Shown piece by piece: positions 44,800 to 57,700 of a stretch of DNA of 64,000 nt. Source of the stretch: Druceiella hillmani (taxonomy: Eukaryota; Arthropoda; Insecta; Lepidoptera; Hepialidae); contig JAYKKI010000039.1 in assembly GCA_039881145.1 (NCBI GenBank), positions 17,304,001-17,368,000 on the forward strand. Direction: 5' to 3'. The position numbers and the translations under genes were made by a program. Below the pieces are notes generated by a model, which saw nothing but the letters and a program-made list of their open reading frames with translations, ran no database searches and was not told the DNA's origin. Numbering within the stretch: the stretch's first letter is position 1; every line of letters starts with the position of its first letter.

Positions 44800-45680
44800 G
44801 CAACACCCTCGTAATTATTTATTGTATTATTAAAAATAAAAATTCCATGAAAAAAAAAATTTTGTTTCATTGTTTTTTACGTTATAACACAAAACGGCTT
44901 ACCCGGTTGACATAAATTTTCACCATCGTATAATTTATTGTATCCAGATGAAAATAGGTTATCTTTTAAGTTAATGTGGCAACAAGCAATAAATATTTAC
45001 ACATTTATGTGAAAGAAATCGAAATCAACTCGATGCATTTTTGAGTTAAACTTTTAAAAAGTGATAGTCGCAATAAAGTAATGTATGCAGACATTGTAGA
45101 CAATTTGAAAATATATAAAAAATTTTAAAAGTATGTATTAATAATTATTACAAATCACCTGTTATGTCCCGCTTTCTGCCGTAAAATCAGACTATTGCAG
45201 TATTTTTAAATTTAAAAACTAAACCCTTTCAGCTGTATCAAAATAATGTTTGAAAGAATTGTACATGACAATGAAATCTGAAAAAGTTTCAGGATATGGC
45301 TACTAAAGCTCATGATAAATAATTGAACTGTTGAGAATACCGTTTATAAATTAGCCATTAATAAGTATTAAATAAAAAAGGGTTTAATACAAGTTCCCTA
45401 CTAAACCTAGTAAACTAGTTAGTAACTATTTATTGTTAGAGTCCATTCTCTTGGTACAGAACCTTTGTCAATGTCAAGTTAATAAAAGGAGGCTAAGATA
45501 GGCTGTGGTTAGAGTGAACCATATCATTTCCTCGTTACCTGTCATAGTTACTTGCTTACAAACAAATATAATAAACTATGGAGCAAAACAAAAATTATAT
45601 AAAAATAAAATGTAAAAAAGAAATGAAAATAAAATTGACTACAAAATGCAGATGAACACATGACATAAATTTACAAATTT
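44800..45680. other. intergenic, non-coding
   Basis: 45040-45125 (gagttaaacttttaaaaagt, acattgtagacaatttgaaa) is a diverged copy of the repeat also seen at 8690-8870 and 11510-11640. Nothing else recognised. Confidence 0.45.
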
Positions 45681-45686
45681 CGCTGT

Positions 45687-45791
45687 GCAGAGATTCGATG
45701 TGAGAAGATTCAATACGTGGAGATTTATTGTGAGGAGATTCAGTCCACAGAGATACGGTGTGCAGAGATTCTGTGTGCGGAGATTGGGTGT
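45687..45791. repeat. 15-bp minisatellite, 7 units
   Basis: Seven 15-bp units of the form gcagagattcgatgt, variable at the third to fifth and last positions but never in length. Because 15 is a multiple of three, both strands stay open: + reads RFDVR, RFNTW, RFIVR, RFSPQ, RYGVQ, RFCVR, RLGVH; the minus strand reads SPHTE-like pentapeptides. The open frames extend beyond the array by chance or otherwise; no domain recognised. Confidence 0.88.
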
Positions 45792-46699
45792 GCATGCACA
45801 TGTGGTAAGTTTTTATTTGGCTATTGTACGAATTGTTTTTAAAAAAATTGTGATATTATCTGAACTTTGCTTTTCTTATAATAATATTTTTACTAGTAGA
45901 AAAATATTTGATTGAGAAAACTGGCAGTAAATTTTAACACATTTAGATAGGAATTGTTAAAATCCATGGTCATATTTATATTAATAAAGAAAAATGTCCA
46001 TTTGATGAATTTTTCTAAATTAAATCTGAAAGAACCTTCCCAGCTATTTCTTATTTACCTAAATGCTCTATAGAAAAATCTAATAAATTTGAGCAATAAT
46101 TGATTCCAAAATTAAATATTCATATAATATCTATTCACCTCAAGAACAGAAAATAATTACCTTAATCATTCAGGATAACAACTCTAGGACACCATCATAC
46201 TATTTACTGATATGAGGTCAATTGGAAATAATGTTATGGTATATATAAATAGAATATATCTGTAAAATTTATAACAAAATTACTACAAACATACAAACAC
46301 TATAATTGTATATACCTATATGCATTCTTTACCACTGATAAATATTTTTTCATAGATATGGGCATTTCCTTCCACCACAGCATTATCCATAAATTAGGTT
46401 CGATTATCCGCAAATTAGATTGCTGATGGGCGGAGTGATACGATGGTAATGGGAATCCAGAGGCAGCAGTGTGAAATTCCACTGTGCCACTATGGACTAT
46501 TTGTCCGTAAGGATTTGAAAGTGAAAAGTGTTTCATAATTTTTTTTCTTTATGTTCATTCTTAACATACAGCTGCCTACAACATAGGTTGTAAACTTTAT
46601 GCACCAAGACGATGTGGATTACAAACAAATAGATAAAAAGAAATGATACGATGACATGATGACCACGACCACTCTCGGCAGAGTTGTTGTGGTCATTAT

Positions 46700-48000
46700 G
46701 TCAAATATCTTGCAGATGAGTGATGTGCCATAGTATATCTCTTCATTTCCATCTATCAGCTAATCTCTGGGTGCACTCGTATAGCAGAGCTTCCATGGCT
46801 ATCTTAACCTGAGCTTTCCATCTCATCGGTGCACTTCCACATGGTCTGGTCTCTTCCATTTTGTCCTGTATCATCAGACATGCAATATGATCGTTGTTAC
46901 GCTGCGACACATGTCCGAAAAATTTTATTGTGTGAAATTGTACAATATTGGATAAATACTGCCTGATACCAAGTTTTTGGAATATGGATGTATTAGTACA
47001 GAACTCAGTCCACGATGCTCTAAGTATTCTTCTCCAATACCATATTCCTGGACACCTATCTTTTTTCTCTCACTATCGCTTAGCGTCCATGTCTCTAAGG
47101 CATAGAGGAAAATGGGAAAAGTTAATGGGTCGAGTTTTTGTTGTGTTTGTGATGTTATTATTCTTCCATATCCTGCCCAGCTTATCCATAACAAACCTAG
47201 CAATCATTATACGCCTTTTGATTTCATCAGTACATCCGCTATTTTTAGAAATTAATGCCCCCAAATAGACATATGACTGAACCACCTCGCAATTTGCTAG
47301 TTGACTAATTTCAGGCGAGTTATCATTAGCACGGTCAACAATCGTCATTTTCATCTTATTGCAATTAATTTTCAATCTGAGTTCAAGGTTGATGTTTTCC
47401 ATCCTTGATGGAGTCATTGCATATCAAAGATTTGAGATTTTTCAACCACCGATCGTAATTCCATCTGTCCAGTTATCAAGAGCAATTCTCATTATAAGCT
47501 CAGCATAGATGTTAAATAATAGCAGCAAAATTATATATCCTTGGCAAACTCCTGCACTGGGGTGGAATTGACTCGGTAATACATCATCTGTTGTGACTGA
47601 GGCTGTTTCATTTTCATAAAGACACCTGAGGAGATGTACGAGATGCTTTGGCGTTACCTATCTCCAGTAGCATATCCCAAAGTTTTGGCCATTTAACCGA
47701 ATCAAATGTCTTCAAAATATCAACAAGGCAAATATGAATAGGCTTGTTGAATTCTAGAAATGTCTCAATAATCTGGCGCACTATGTCTGAACGAAGCCTG
47801 CCTGTTAAGGGTGCGATCTTCATGGATAAAAAGGTTTTGAGATGCTCATTTAAGATATGCAGTAAAGTTCTACTTGTATGAGGAGTTAAGGCATTAAGGT
47901 GATAATTACTACATGTCCTAGGAGAATCCTTTTTATGCAGCGGAATTAAAATATATGGACCCATTGCTTTGGCTACATACCTGTCTGTCATATTTTGTTA
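46700..48000 (-). pseudogene. retrotransposon reverse transcriptase and C-terminal region, broken
   Basis: Minus strand: GPYILIPLHKKDSPRTCSNY, LNEHLKTFLSMKIAPLTGRL and IHICLVDILKTFDSVKWPKL correspond to the RT fingers and the first aspartate region (FIDxxKAFDSV in active elements, here VDILKTFDSV). Later come KINCNKMKMTIVDRANDNSP, VVQSYVYLGALISKNSGCTD and FPIFLYALETWTLSDSERKK. The second aspartate box (YADD-like) was not found and seems deleted. Confidence 0.82.
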
Positions 48001-48604
48001 CACAATATATGTAAGATTTCCACTCCACATTCTCTCGAGGCCTTGATAGTCTCATTCGGAATATCATCTATACCTGTGGCTGTCCCCATCGTAAAGTGTA
48101 TAATTGCAGCTCCGACTTCATCTTTTAGAATATTTGGTTCTATTTTGTTATTCTTTGGTTATAGCCGTGCAAAATTCTGCTACTGTGGATCCTGGAATAG
48201 TGATTGATGGTAGTCCTTCTATATTTCGGAAATATCACTCATTTCAGTGACTACCTTCCCCTGAGAATTCTCGATAACTCATGTTTTGATAATGAGAGTT
48301 GTGATGATGAAGCAAATTTTTTGATGGAGGTCCCTACATTCATGCTTATCTGCATGTTTTTCGATTTCTCCACACAAGGTTTTGAAGTTGGGTATTTTGG
48401 TCTTGCCTACACGCAGCTTGAATTCGAGAGGACAATTTATTCAAGATTTTTACTTCTGCACCAGTCACTTTCATTTCTCATGTCTCCTCGATAAGAACAA
48501 GAGTCTTATCGGTCATCCAATGACATCTTTTCTGTGTCTCTTTTAGTAGTTTGGACTATTTTGCTGCACTTTCTATCAGATATTTTGCTGTATTCCATAA
48601 CTCA

Positions 48605-49653
48605 TCAAGAGTTTGAGGATAGACTCCAATTCTGTTTGAGTGTTGACACAAATTTTGACTTATGTTTCAGTTCGACTCGTTTTAGTTTTTCGAGTTTTCT
48701 GACTGCTCTTAACTTAAGCTGTATTTTGGAGACCAAGAATTGATGATTTGGTACACAGTATGCCCCAGGCAATGTATGGGTGCCCCTGATAGAAGTTTTC
48801 CACCACGATTTAACAAGAATGTAGTCAATTTGATTATGATAGTAACCATCCGGTAAGGTCCAGGTATAAAGTCTGAGTGGGTGGTTCTGGAAAAAACTAT
48901 TCGATATCTCCAAATTGTTATCAGCTAGAAACTGTATAAGGCATTCACCTCTTTCGTTACGTTGTCCAAGCCTGAATTTCCCTATGCAGTTACTCACATG
49001 ATGGGAATTTACACCAACTTTTGCATTAAAGTTACCTGTGATCAGAAGCATTTCTCTATTGAAAACCTTTCAAATGGTGTTTTCTAGTTCCAGGTAGAAT
49101 CTCTCAATGACTTCGTCTATTGCAGTGCTCGTCGGTGCATACATAGGTTTACTGGCTTCGCTTTGAGTTTAATACTTAGCAATTGACCGCTAATAGGTTC
49201 ATATCCCATTATGCAGGCTCTCAAGTATTTTGGTAGAAGGAAAGCTACACCATTTTGGCTACCAGAGAAGTAGATGGTGTGGGTTTCGGTTAAAAAGTGA
49301 TCATTACCCCTCTAATGAGTTTCGCTAATGTCACATATGTTAAGTGCATATCTGGTTATTTCTCCTTCCAAGATCGTGAGCTTTCCAGGCTGTAGTAGCC
49401 TACGTACCTTCCATGTGCCTATCTTATGTATTTGGCATAGTTTAAAAGAGATTCCAGTAGTATATTTCCCATGCAGAGCCTGGTTTCCTACATCTGCGTG
49501 CCCAGTAGTTAATTTCACACCCTGTGCCCCATAAGCAGTATGGCCCCAGGTGCAAGGCAGATTACATGGCTGTTTGGATTTCTTATCTTGTAATTTCATG
49601 ATAACTTCCTTGGGATGAATAGTGCAGTGGTTTCCCTTTGCCTTCTGCACCAA
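48605..49653 (-). pseudogene. retrotransposon AP endonuclease domain, broken
   Basis: Begins with GTWKVRRLLQPGKLTILEGE and CDISETH (equivalent to GTWNVRTL and ISETRW in the family). After breaks come QNGVAFLLPKYLRACIMGYE and SGQLLSIKLKAKPVNL, then MLLITGNFNAKVGVNSHHVS, FLADNNLEISNSFFQNHPLR, LYTWTLPDGYYHNQIDYILV and YCVPNHQFLVSKIQLKL. GNFNAKVG (GDFNAKVG in active enzymes, here Asp to Asn) and IDYILV are the core endonuclease motifs. The SDHxLV-type motif appears as PNHQFLV. Confidence 0.85.
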
Positions 49654-49989
49654 ACATTTCAGGGGGTATTTAGGTTCACAAGGTCGCTGAAGCCTCTTCC
49701 ATCTGATTGTCCTATCAGGTGAGTGGTTATAGTGCCATTAGTCAGTCGAGTTAAGAATATAGAAAAAGGATAAATAAGTGTTGATGGGACTCAATGTTGG
49801 TATATGATTCCTCCCCTTTTACAGTAGTTGGGAAGAAATCAAAGCTCGCATGGGCAGGTTTGCTCTATTCCCTATTGGATCATAGAAGGCTACCCACGCA
49901 CTACCCTGTTACATAAATCATAATTCAAACATACAGATTAGAAGACAAATAGAGTTGTTAAATAAAAAAGGAATATATATACTTACAAA

Positions 49990-51700
49990 TCGAAAGATAT
50001 AATACGACTTTTATTGTGGGATGTTATACGGCAAAAGGAATATTGAGCAGAACTTCGTAATACATGTTGAAGCCATGGTCAAAGATTTCAAATAATGAAG
50101 CATAAAGTGCAATTACATCGCCTCAACAGTTGCGCTTTATCGCATGTAAAAACAACTGGTATTGTACATATGCATCAATCAACTTTAGCAACAGTTTATT
50201 GTCATTCCAAGTCATAGTTACAATATAGAGGTGTGACTGTAATATTTCTTCTGCAAAAATTTTAAATCATAATGCAACAATTGCAACAATAGCAAATTGT
50301 ATATTTAATAAAGGTTATTCACATTTAATTTTAGTTAACTCTGTATGTAGCTTATTCGTAACATGCAAGAAATTGTTGCCTCTAGACTAAGTATTAGTTT
50401 AACAAATGAGCTATGTTAAATTAATTTATATCAAATGATATATTTTTTGTCAAATGATAATATTTAAATTCTATGGTAACAACTTCTTATGAAAAATAAT
50501 ACTTAATATTCTTAAATATTAATTATTTTAATCAGTAATTTTCTGTTTGGGCCTGTATACCGAAACACCCAAATGTATGGATGTCTTCTTCTTAACTCAC
50601 TGGCGACTTTCATTGATTTGTCGCTGACTCACCTGTCCGTGTGTGTTATTGGAGAGTCGGCTTTGTGACTACAATTTTATGAGTAAGTTATTGAATTCGC
50701 TTATTTACCTGTTGTTACGAAGTAGTGCTATGTTTTATATAATTTATTAAACGCCCATTGTTATAAAAACAAACAAGTTTATTTTCAATCTGAGACTTTT
50801 ATCAATATTTTTGAAAAGTAAAACTTTGAACGATTTAAAACTTTTGATCTTTATTATCTTATTTAATAAATTTCAATCAAACATATTAAACATGCCAGAT
50901 AGAGTGTTGTAAGTAACTATGTAGGTAATTTTATGTCTTCGGTGTTACCAAAAATGTCATGAGAGAGGCCATCTGTCCCTATTTTTATAGTTAATCTTTG
51001 CAGATTACTTTGTCATTTTACTGATTATCATATTCTCTTTATCAACATTAATAACAAGATATATAGATAATGTAATTTTCTAGATCATAAATGATAGCTA
51101 AATAAAATCAAAACTAAAAATATGAATTAATAATTATTTTTAGATTTCACTATTCTAACCTCTTCAGAGTGTCAATAAAATAGTTGGTTAAAAGTTGAAC
51201 CATATATATCACAATAATATAATATTAACAATTCACCATCAATAGCCTATCTCCGTCCACTACTGTTGCATAGGTCTCTCCCAACGCGTGTATAATTGGA
51301 GGTAATATTGATAATTGCTCAAAACATCTTTGTGGTTTGTTAACGTAGCATAGTGATACTCTATAAGTCTATTTTACTGTAGCCGAAAATTAAGAAAAAC
51401 TACACAGTGCAAAAAATTCTCAAATGAATGTAATGTGGCAAGAAGTGAAAGCTCTGACATAAACAAATTGAACCATCCTGACATAAACAAATTGAACCAT
51501 GCTTTGCGGTTAAATAAAAAAAAATATATATTTGTGGTTCGAAAGATTTAATATCACTTGTGTCGACGGGATATATACAGAGAAACAAACATCGCGCAGG
51601 TATGCGGTGATAGTAACAGCCATTGTATACTGATGAAACCATAATTAGAGATGTTAGATGATGAAGCGGAAAGTGTTATTATGTCATCTCAATAAAAGTT
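49990..51700. other. intergenic B-C region, partly duplicated
   Basis: 49990-50150 and 51536-51700 look like diverged copies of one another (tcgaaagatataatacgact against ttcgaaagatttaatatcac, with similar spacing after). 51236-51295 (cctatctccgtccactactg, gcataggtctctcccaacgc) is a phrase common at the edge of insect retroelement remnants. A 24-bp tandem duplication (ctgacataaacaaattgaac) is at 51454-51501. Confidence 0.45.
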
Positions 51701-51749
51701 TGTTATATTTAACATTAGATTATTAGAATTTAAATTATAAATGTTTTCA

Positions 51750-52468
51750 TTTCTTGAGGTATACTCCGTTCCTCAGAGTCAGTTCAAACTGTCAAAGTGA
51801 AATAATCTACGAAAATAGCCAAAACACACTTTTCAAACCGATGATAGTTTTATAAATAATATAAAAAATATCCATTGTTAGGGTTCTGTACCACCAAAAG
51901 AAACACAAAATTCTTATCTCTCACGTATTTGTCTGTCTCTGCGATGTAAAAACTTGAAATTTTGACATCGTAATACATTTAATTAACCTACATATTTTAC
52001 ACTAGATAATGTTTTAAAACTATTCCTAAAATAATTAAAAATATTCCTAAAATATGAAATATTCAGAATTTTTTTTACTTTTATTTATCATGTAGAGTAT
52101 ATGTTAAAAGGACTTGCTATGAGGAATACAAAAATATTTTTTTCGTAATTTTAAATTGCATATTTAAAAAGATATTTAAAACACCATACTTAAACTAATT
52201 ACATTAATTATATTGCCTAATGGACGTTGATGAAGACACTATGACATTTATATTAATGTTAAATTTTATTAAAACATGAACCATTTTTGATTACATATAA
52301 AAAAACTGCTTGATAAATTTTTATCACATGTTCTACGACAACAAACTTGATCTTATTTTTCTTATCTAACTATTGTGAATATTTCAAGGCTTAGTGAAAT
52401 TTTTTCCCTCCTGCTGAACAGTAACATTTACACATTTGTTTTTGTAACATTTAAACATTTTGTTCAGG
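51750..52468 (+). promoter_or_regulatory. duplicated upstream region of copy C (homologous to 19550-19915)
   Basis: Upstream flanks of B and C align in patches: ctcagagtcagttcaaactg against ttcagactcaattcaatctg; tatcacatgttctac against tatcatttgttctac; and the last 25 bp before ATG almost unchanged. They probably hold the promoter and 5' leader of each gene. No TATA box or initiator could be assigned with confidence. Confidence 0.5.
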
Positions 52469-52545
52469 ATGGTGGATAAAAATAAGAAAGTGTTAGTGAC
52501 AACTAATGATTTCCCCGAGTGTGCACTTCAGATGCTCCGTGACAG
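52469..52545 (+). CDS. GRHPR: copy C exon 1 (start codon)
   Basis: 77 bp with donor gtatgt. The 25 bp upstream nearly match those of copy B (gtaacatttaaac, then ttttgttca), whereas farther upstream the flanks diverge more. This supports the start codon and suggests a constrained leader. Confidence 0.9.
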
Positions 52546-54627
52546 GTATGTGTTAATTAAATATTACACAGTCACATTTATACTTAATTATTTAGACTTC
52601 AGTGTTAAATAACTGTTTATACAATAATATGTCATAAATTATATCATAATTATTTAAATTTTATTTTAATGTATGTTTGTCGTCATAAAAACCAATGCCT
52701 ATTCATTTTTTTAAAAACTGAACAATATATTATTAAAAGTTTAACTCTTATTGATAAAACACACTGTGTTTTAAAGAAAATTACTGCTAGGTCGAAGTTT
52801 ATTAGTTTTTAAAAAATTTAATGTCAGTTAATAATTTTTGGAAGTTATTCTAAAAAAATACAGTAATATCCCGATTTACATAAATTTGAAGTTTCATATT
52901 GTTTCACTTGCTCAATCCACGGTACAATCTCACACAACAGCTAGTGGCGTGCGACATGTCAATTAGCATTGAACTTGTGTGAGCATGTAAGGAAATACTT
53001 CAGGCATACACGGTGCATTGGTATGTGTTACGTAAAACATCGTACAAATAATTAATATATGTAAATGACTGGCGTCATTATTTTGACTTTCATATATTAT
53101 TAAGTACATACATATTTAATTTTTAGATACGGATTTTCCAAAAAAAGCTATTATATACATACTCCTATTTTTTCTTTGGTAACAAAATAGCCAGCTAAGT
53201 GTTTATATAAATACATTCCTCGACTTACGTAATTTTCTACTTACATATGATTCGCGCTCCGATTTATTACGTAAACCCAAAAATTTGTTTATAGCATGTA
53301 TAATATTGTATTACTAGAAATCCTACTATGAATGATTCCTGTATAGCAACATTAGGCCGATATGGGCTAAAAAAATAGAAGAAATATTTTTATGAAGCAA
53401 AATAAAAAAGTAATGATATATGTTATACAATACAAATAGTAACACCTTTAGAATTAGGTAGCATGATTATGTCTAAAGCGTCAATCGGACTTTATCACTC
53501 AGACTTTACACTACTTAGTATAAAAATAAATAATCTATAACCATTAGAATAGTTTGTCTATCGGCATAACAAATTTAACAAAGAGTGAGAGTATATTAGT
53601 GATGTATTTTGGCTATTGATATATGTTAATTTTTATGTTGATTGTGCCTGTATAATTTTTTCATTTGTTTATTTAAAAAAATATGCATTTTAAATTTTCA
53701 TCAATACTTTCTACTCTGCTTAGGTTATTACTTTTAATATACCTAAGGTATAAACAATTTTGTAATTTTGCTTTTTTGGGCCCAAATTCACCCATTTTTA
53801 GTAACTCGAATTATTATTGTTAAATGAGCCAAATGGACCAACACTTTCGTAATGTGTAATCATTTGAAATATATTATGAAGCAACCATAAGATGCAAAAC
53901 TTCATTATGAACTTTTTTATATAATAGGATCAATTTTTCTAAAATAAATAGGAGTGTTATCGGCAAATGCGTTCATTTAACTACCGTAACATGCATGTCG
54001 GAATTTGTTCCTCTATATCTTGGCTAAAACATATGGGTTGTAAAATTTTATAAGCAAACATTCAAGAGAAGCTGCTAAGAAAATTTTATTGATGGAAGAA
54101 ATGATATCATTATACTTGTGGTCTATGAAATTTATGTACTGATTCATGGTTAACTGCAACAATTTTTTTTTTTCAATTTTCTCAATTTTCTCAACAAGCA
54201 ACCCGGGTTCTATGTTTCTTGATTTTAAAATAAAATTATTATAATCAATAATGTTTTTTTTATCTTATTCCGCTCACTATTTGAACTTTAATGCAAGGGT
54301 CAAGTATCATGCAGTTCCTTGACTTTATTAAAATGACACGATAACACTTTATTCAGCTATGAATATTGAGCAATGTGAGTATTATTTTGCAGATAAGTTG
54401 GTTACACTGAATTCTGGTAATAAAGTGTTTTTCTTAAGTGTTCTTGTAATGGAGTTTCTATTTACAATAATAAATTCTTTAAATATAGTCTTTAATGTTT
54501 GAGAAAAATATTTTGTTATTGAAAAGTAATGATTTTTTCGTAATAAAGGCCAAAATAAAAAATGTCACAGATTATATTTATCTTATATTTCCGAGAGAAA
54601 TATAAAAAAAATTGTTGCAGTTAACCA

Positions 54628-54716
<89 letters not shown>

Positions 54717-57700
54717 AAAAGCAAAAATTATTTATTGCAATGGAGAACCTAAAGCAAGCAGAAACAAAGACAGCTTCTTAAACCCATGATTTTCTTAAGT
54801 CGAACTGCATATATTTGAGAAGTTTTAGGATTGTATTACCCAGATTGAAGAAATAGTGATGAGTCTATTTTAAATTCTGCTATAATTTCCATATCATGCA
54901 ATATTCAAAACTTGCTTACAATAAAAGACGATTTAATAGTTGTAAAAGGTTTTTCCAATGGTGTGGAGCTTCTTGAGGATTTGGGATTAATTGCAAAAAT
55001 ACTTAACTTCTTACGAGATAGAAACCAATAAATTTTATGAGAACTAGCTAGTAGAAATTAATTTTAGATTACTAACAAGATGGAAAGCATCAGGACAAAT
55101 GATGGCCAACACAAATGCTATTGATTGATCAGTTCCTATGAATCGTTTGATTAATTGTGAAAAAAACATTTTTCTTCAAATTCCTTTTTATTTCAGGATA
55201 TTCAGCTGATGAAGTGTCATCATAATCACAAATTAAATCTAAACCATTAGTTGGAGTGAAAACGCTTTTAAAATCACTTTTGGACTCCGGAATCTAAAAA
55301 AAAGTTTTTTTGTTATTTTACATCTTTATTTGAATGTAGACTCAACTTTGCTTGAGTCACAGATTCCAAAAAACATTTTGTGAAAGTTTTGTTACAGGTT
55401 GACACCTGTTGTTTTGATTGTTTTATATGTGACCACTTATTGCCAACTAAAGGTATTGGTTTATTCTTAATTAATTTATCCTCAAATATAAATTCCGGTA
55501 AAGACTGCTCAGGAGAATGCATTTTTACTATACTACATAAAAAATTGTTTATATTTATCTGTATATAAATTCAAAATACCTTCTTATTAAATTTAGTGAA
55601 TGATATTAAACGCTCAAGACATACTGGCACAATAATTCCCATATTACAATTATCATTTATCTAAAAAAATTAAAGTTAAAAGCTAATATTTTCCCCAAGA
55701 ATATGATTTAAACAATTTTAATGCAATAATTTTAAAACCAACCTAAAAGTAAACACATCAGCATGAACTAAATTGCTACACGTAATGAGGAAAACTACCG
55801 AAAATAAAGTAACAGATTTATTCTTATTTGAAATCGTAATATTGTGTAATAAAATTTGATATCTTAAATTGAATATTGAAGGTAATATCGAATCATAACA
55901 ATTTTATTTACTAACTGATAAAATTTATCGAGACCTTATCTATTTGTTTTTTCCTTAACGTTTCACCTTAATGATAATGTTTAGTAGCATTTAGATACAT
56001 GGAAATCTTGATAAGTTAAAATTTTTATATTTTTAACACAACTGAGAGATGGTGTTATAATATTGGGTTGGCAACTAATAAACCGGCCATCTCAGGCAAA
56101 CAGAATATGTTCACTTCTTTCCCAAAACTGCCTCTGCCAGATAATGCAGTAAAATTTTTAAAATTTTTAGGTAACAATTTCTAGGTATTTAACTGAATAA
56201 AAGACTGAATGCTACCCACTTTATAAGGCCTACCAGAAATTTTAGAGAAGTTTCTATGACATTCCAGAAATCTATGAAAAAAATGGCAGGTTTATTACTT
56301 GCTAAACTTACATTACACATTTGTACCAAAAAATGGCTGTAAGTTTATTATTAATATAGCAAAGATTATCTTTGCTAATATCCCACCTGAAGATGTTGTA
56401 ATACAATGAAACCTAGGTTGTGGTAAAGAACTTAAAAAAAAGTAGAAATAATACTACGTCACTTAGTTTCATTTAATTGTGAAATGTTTTATTGATTAAT
56501 TCCCTTATTAATTGTTATTTAATTCTCTATAATTAATTAAAAATTTAAATATATATTTTATTTATCAACTCCATTATTGTTCATTTATTGAATTTATTGA
56601 AATTAATTGAAATGTTTCTTATTCATAATAATATTATATGGTAATGGTAACACCAAATTAATCATGCTGTGCCCACTGATTTTGGTGTTGTCACAAGAAA
56701 ATTATTCATTTACACAATTATGTGTTCTCGAATTAAATTGTTAAAATTGTGACAAAACTGTGTGCCAATAATAAATTTCTTGAAGTTTCAAAGAACTCTT
56801 TATAAACGTTCGGTGATGTACCAAAAGGCCATTACTGTGCACTGACTATCCCAAACAACTTGTCCTTTTATACCTACGTTTTCTTCTCTACTTCTAGAGG
56901 ATGATACAATTTTTGAGCATCACTAACACTGAAGACAATTGTTCTACAAGGACACTTTTTTGACTACAGATTTCATCTCAACGCATTCGTCTATGGACTG
57001 AACTCACTCTGGAATTTACCATTTGGCGCCACTGACAGTTTTTAGGTTTAAAAATTTGTAACTCTGTGAAGAAATAATTCACACTAATTTATTGTATGAC
57101 CACTGACTAGTTACCAGTTGAATTTTGTAAAAAAACTATATACATGTACTCTCTCTTTATATAATCTGCATATTGCAGAACTCATCTAGTGACTATTGTA
57201 TATAAAACCACCTTTCCATGTATTTGTGTTTTCTTGGTTAAGAGATTGATTCTTTTGGTAGTCAAATACAGTGTAATCTGAAATATTGGTTTAACTTGTG
57301 ACATAAAATTTTCATAATTACTATAATTAATTATTGCAAAAAATTTCTTTTGATATTGATTCTCGTATTAACAAGAAATTATCTATTTAAATTTCATCAT
57401 AATATTTATTCTATCGTTTATATTATATACACGGTCTATTCTGCCCAAAACTCCTATAATTAAATAATAGTATCCATAAAATCTTTATCTCTACGGAAAG
57501 ACATCATCTGGTTTAATTTTAAACAAGCTATAAACAATGTTCGACAGTAACGGTAATGTAAAATACAGTGTGGTTCAACTCATATATTACTGGTAATGAA
57601 GTATTCATGCAGAGCTAATTATTAGCAAAAATTATTTGCGCAAAGTTTCTATATTGTTAGCTTGATATTTATCTCACAACAATTTTCAAGGTTTTCTGTT

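Larger units (their letters stand above)
46640..49905 (-). mobile_element. RTE-like non-LTR retrotransposon, near full-length, dead
   Basis: Minus strand, 5' to 3': a leader; the start of an AP-type endonuclease (IGTWKVRRLLQPGKLTILEG); its middle and C-terminal parts; a reverse transcriptase; a C-terminal region (PIFLYALETWTLSDSERKK) and a final WKAQVKIAMEALLYECTQRL-like segment. The order endonuclease-RT with one ORF and about 3.2 kb fits the RTE group. Many frameshifts and stops, and the RT active-site box is not found. The exact ends are uncertain, and the clade is assigned by resemblance only. Confidence 0.83.
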
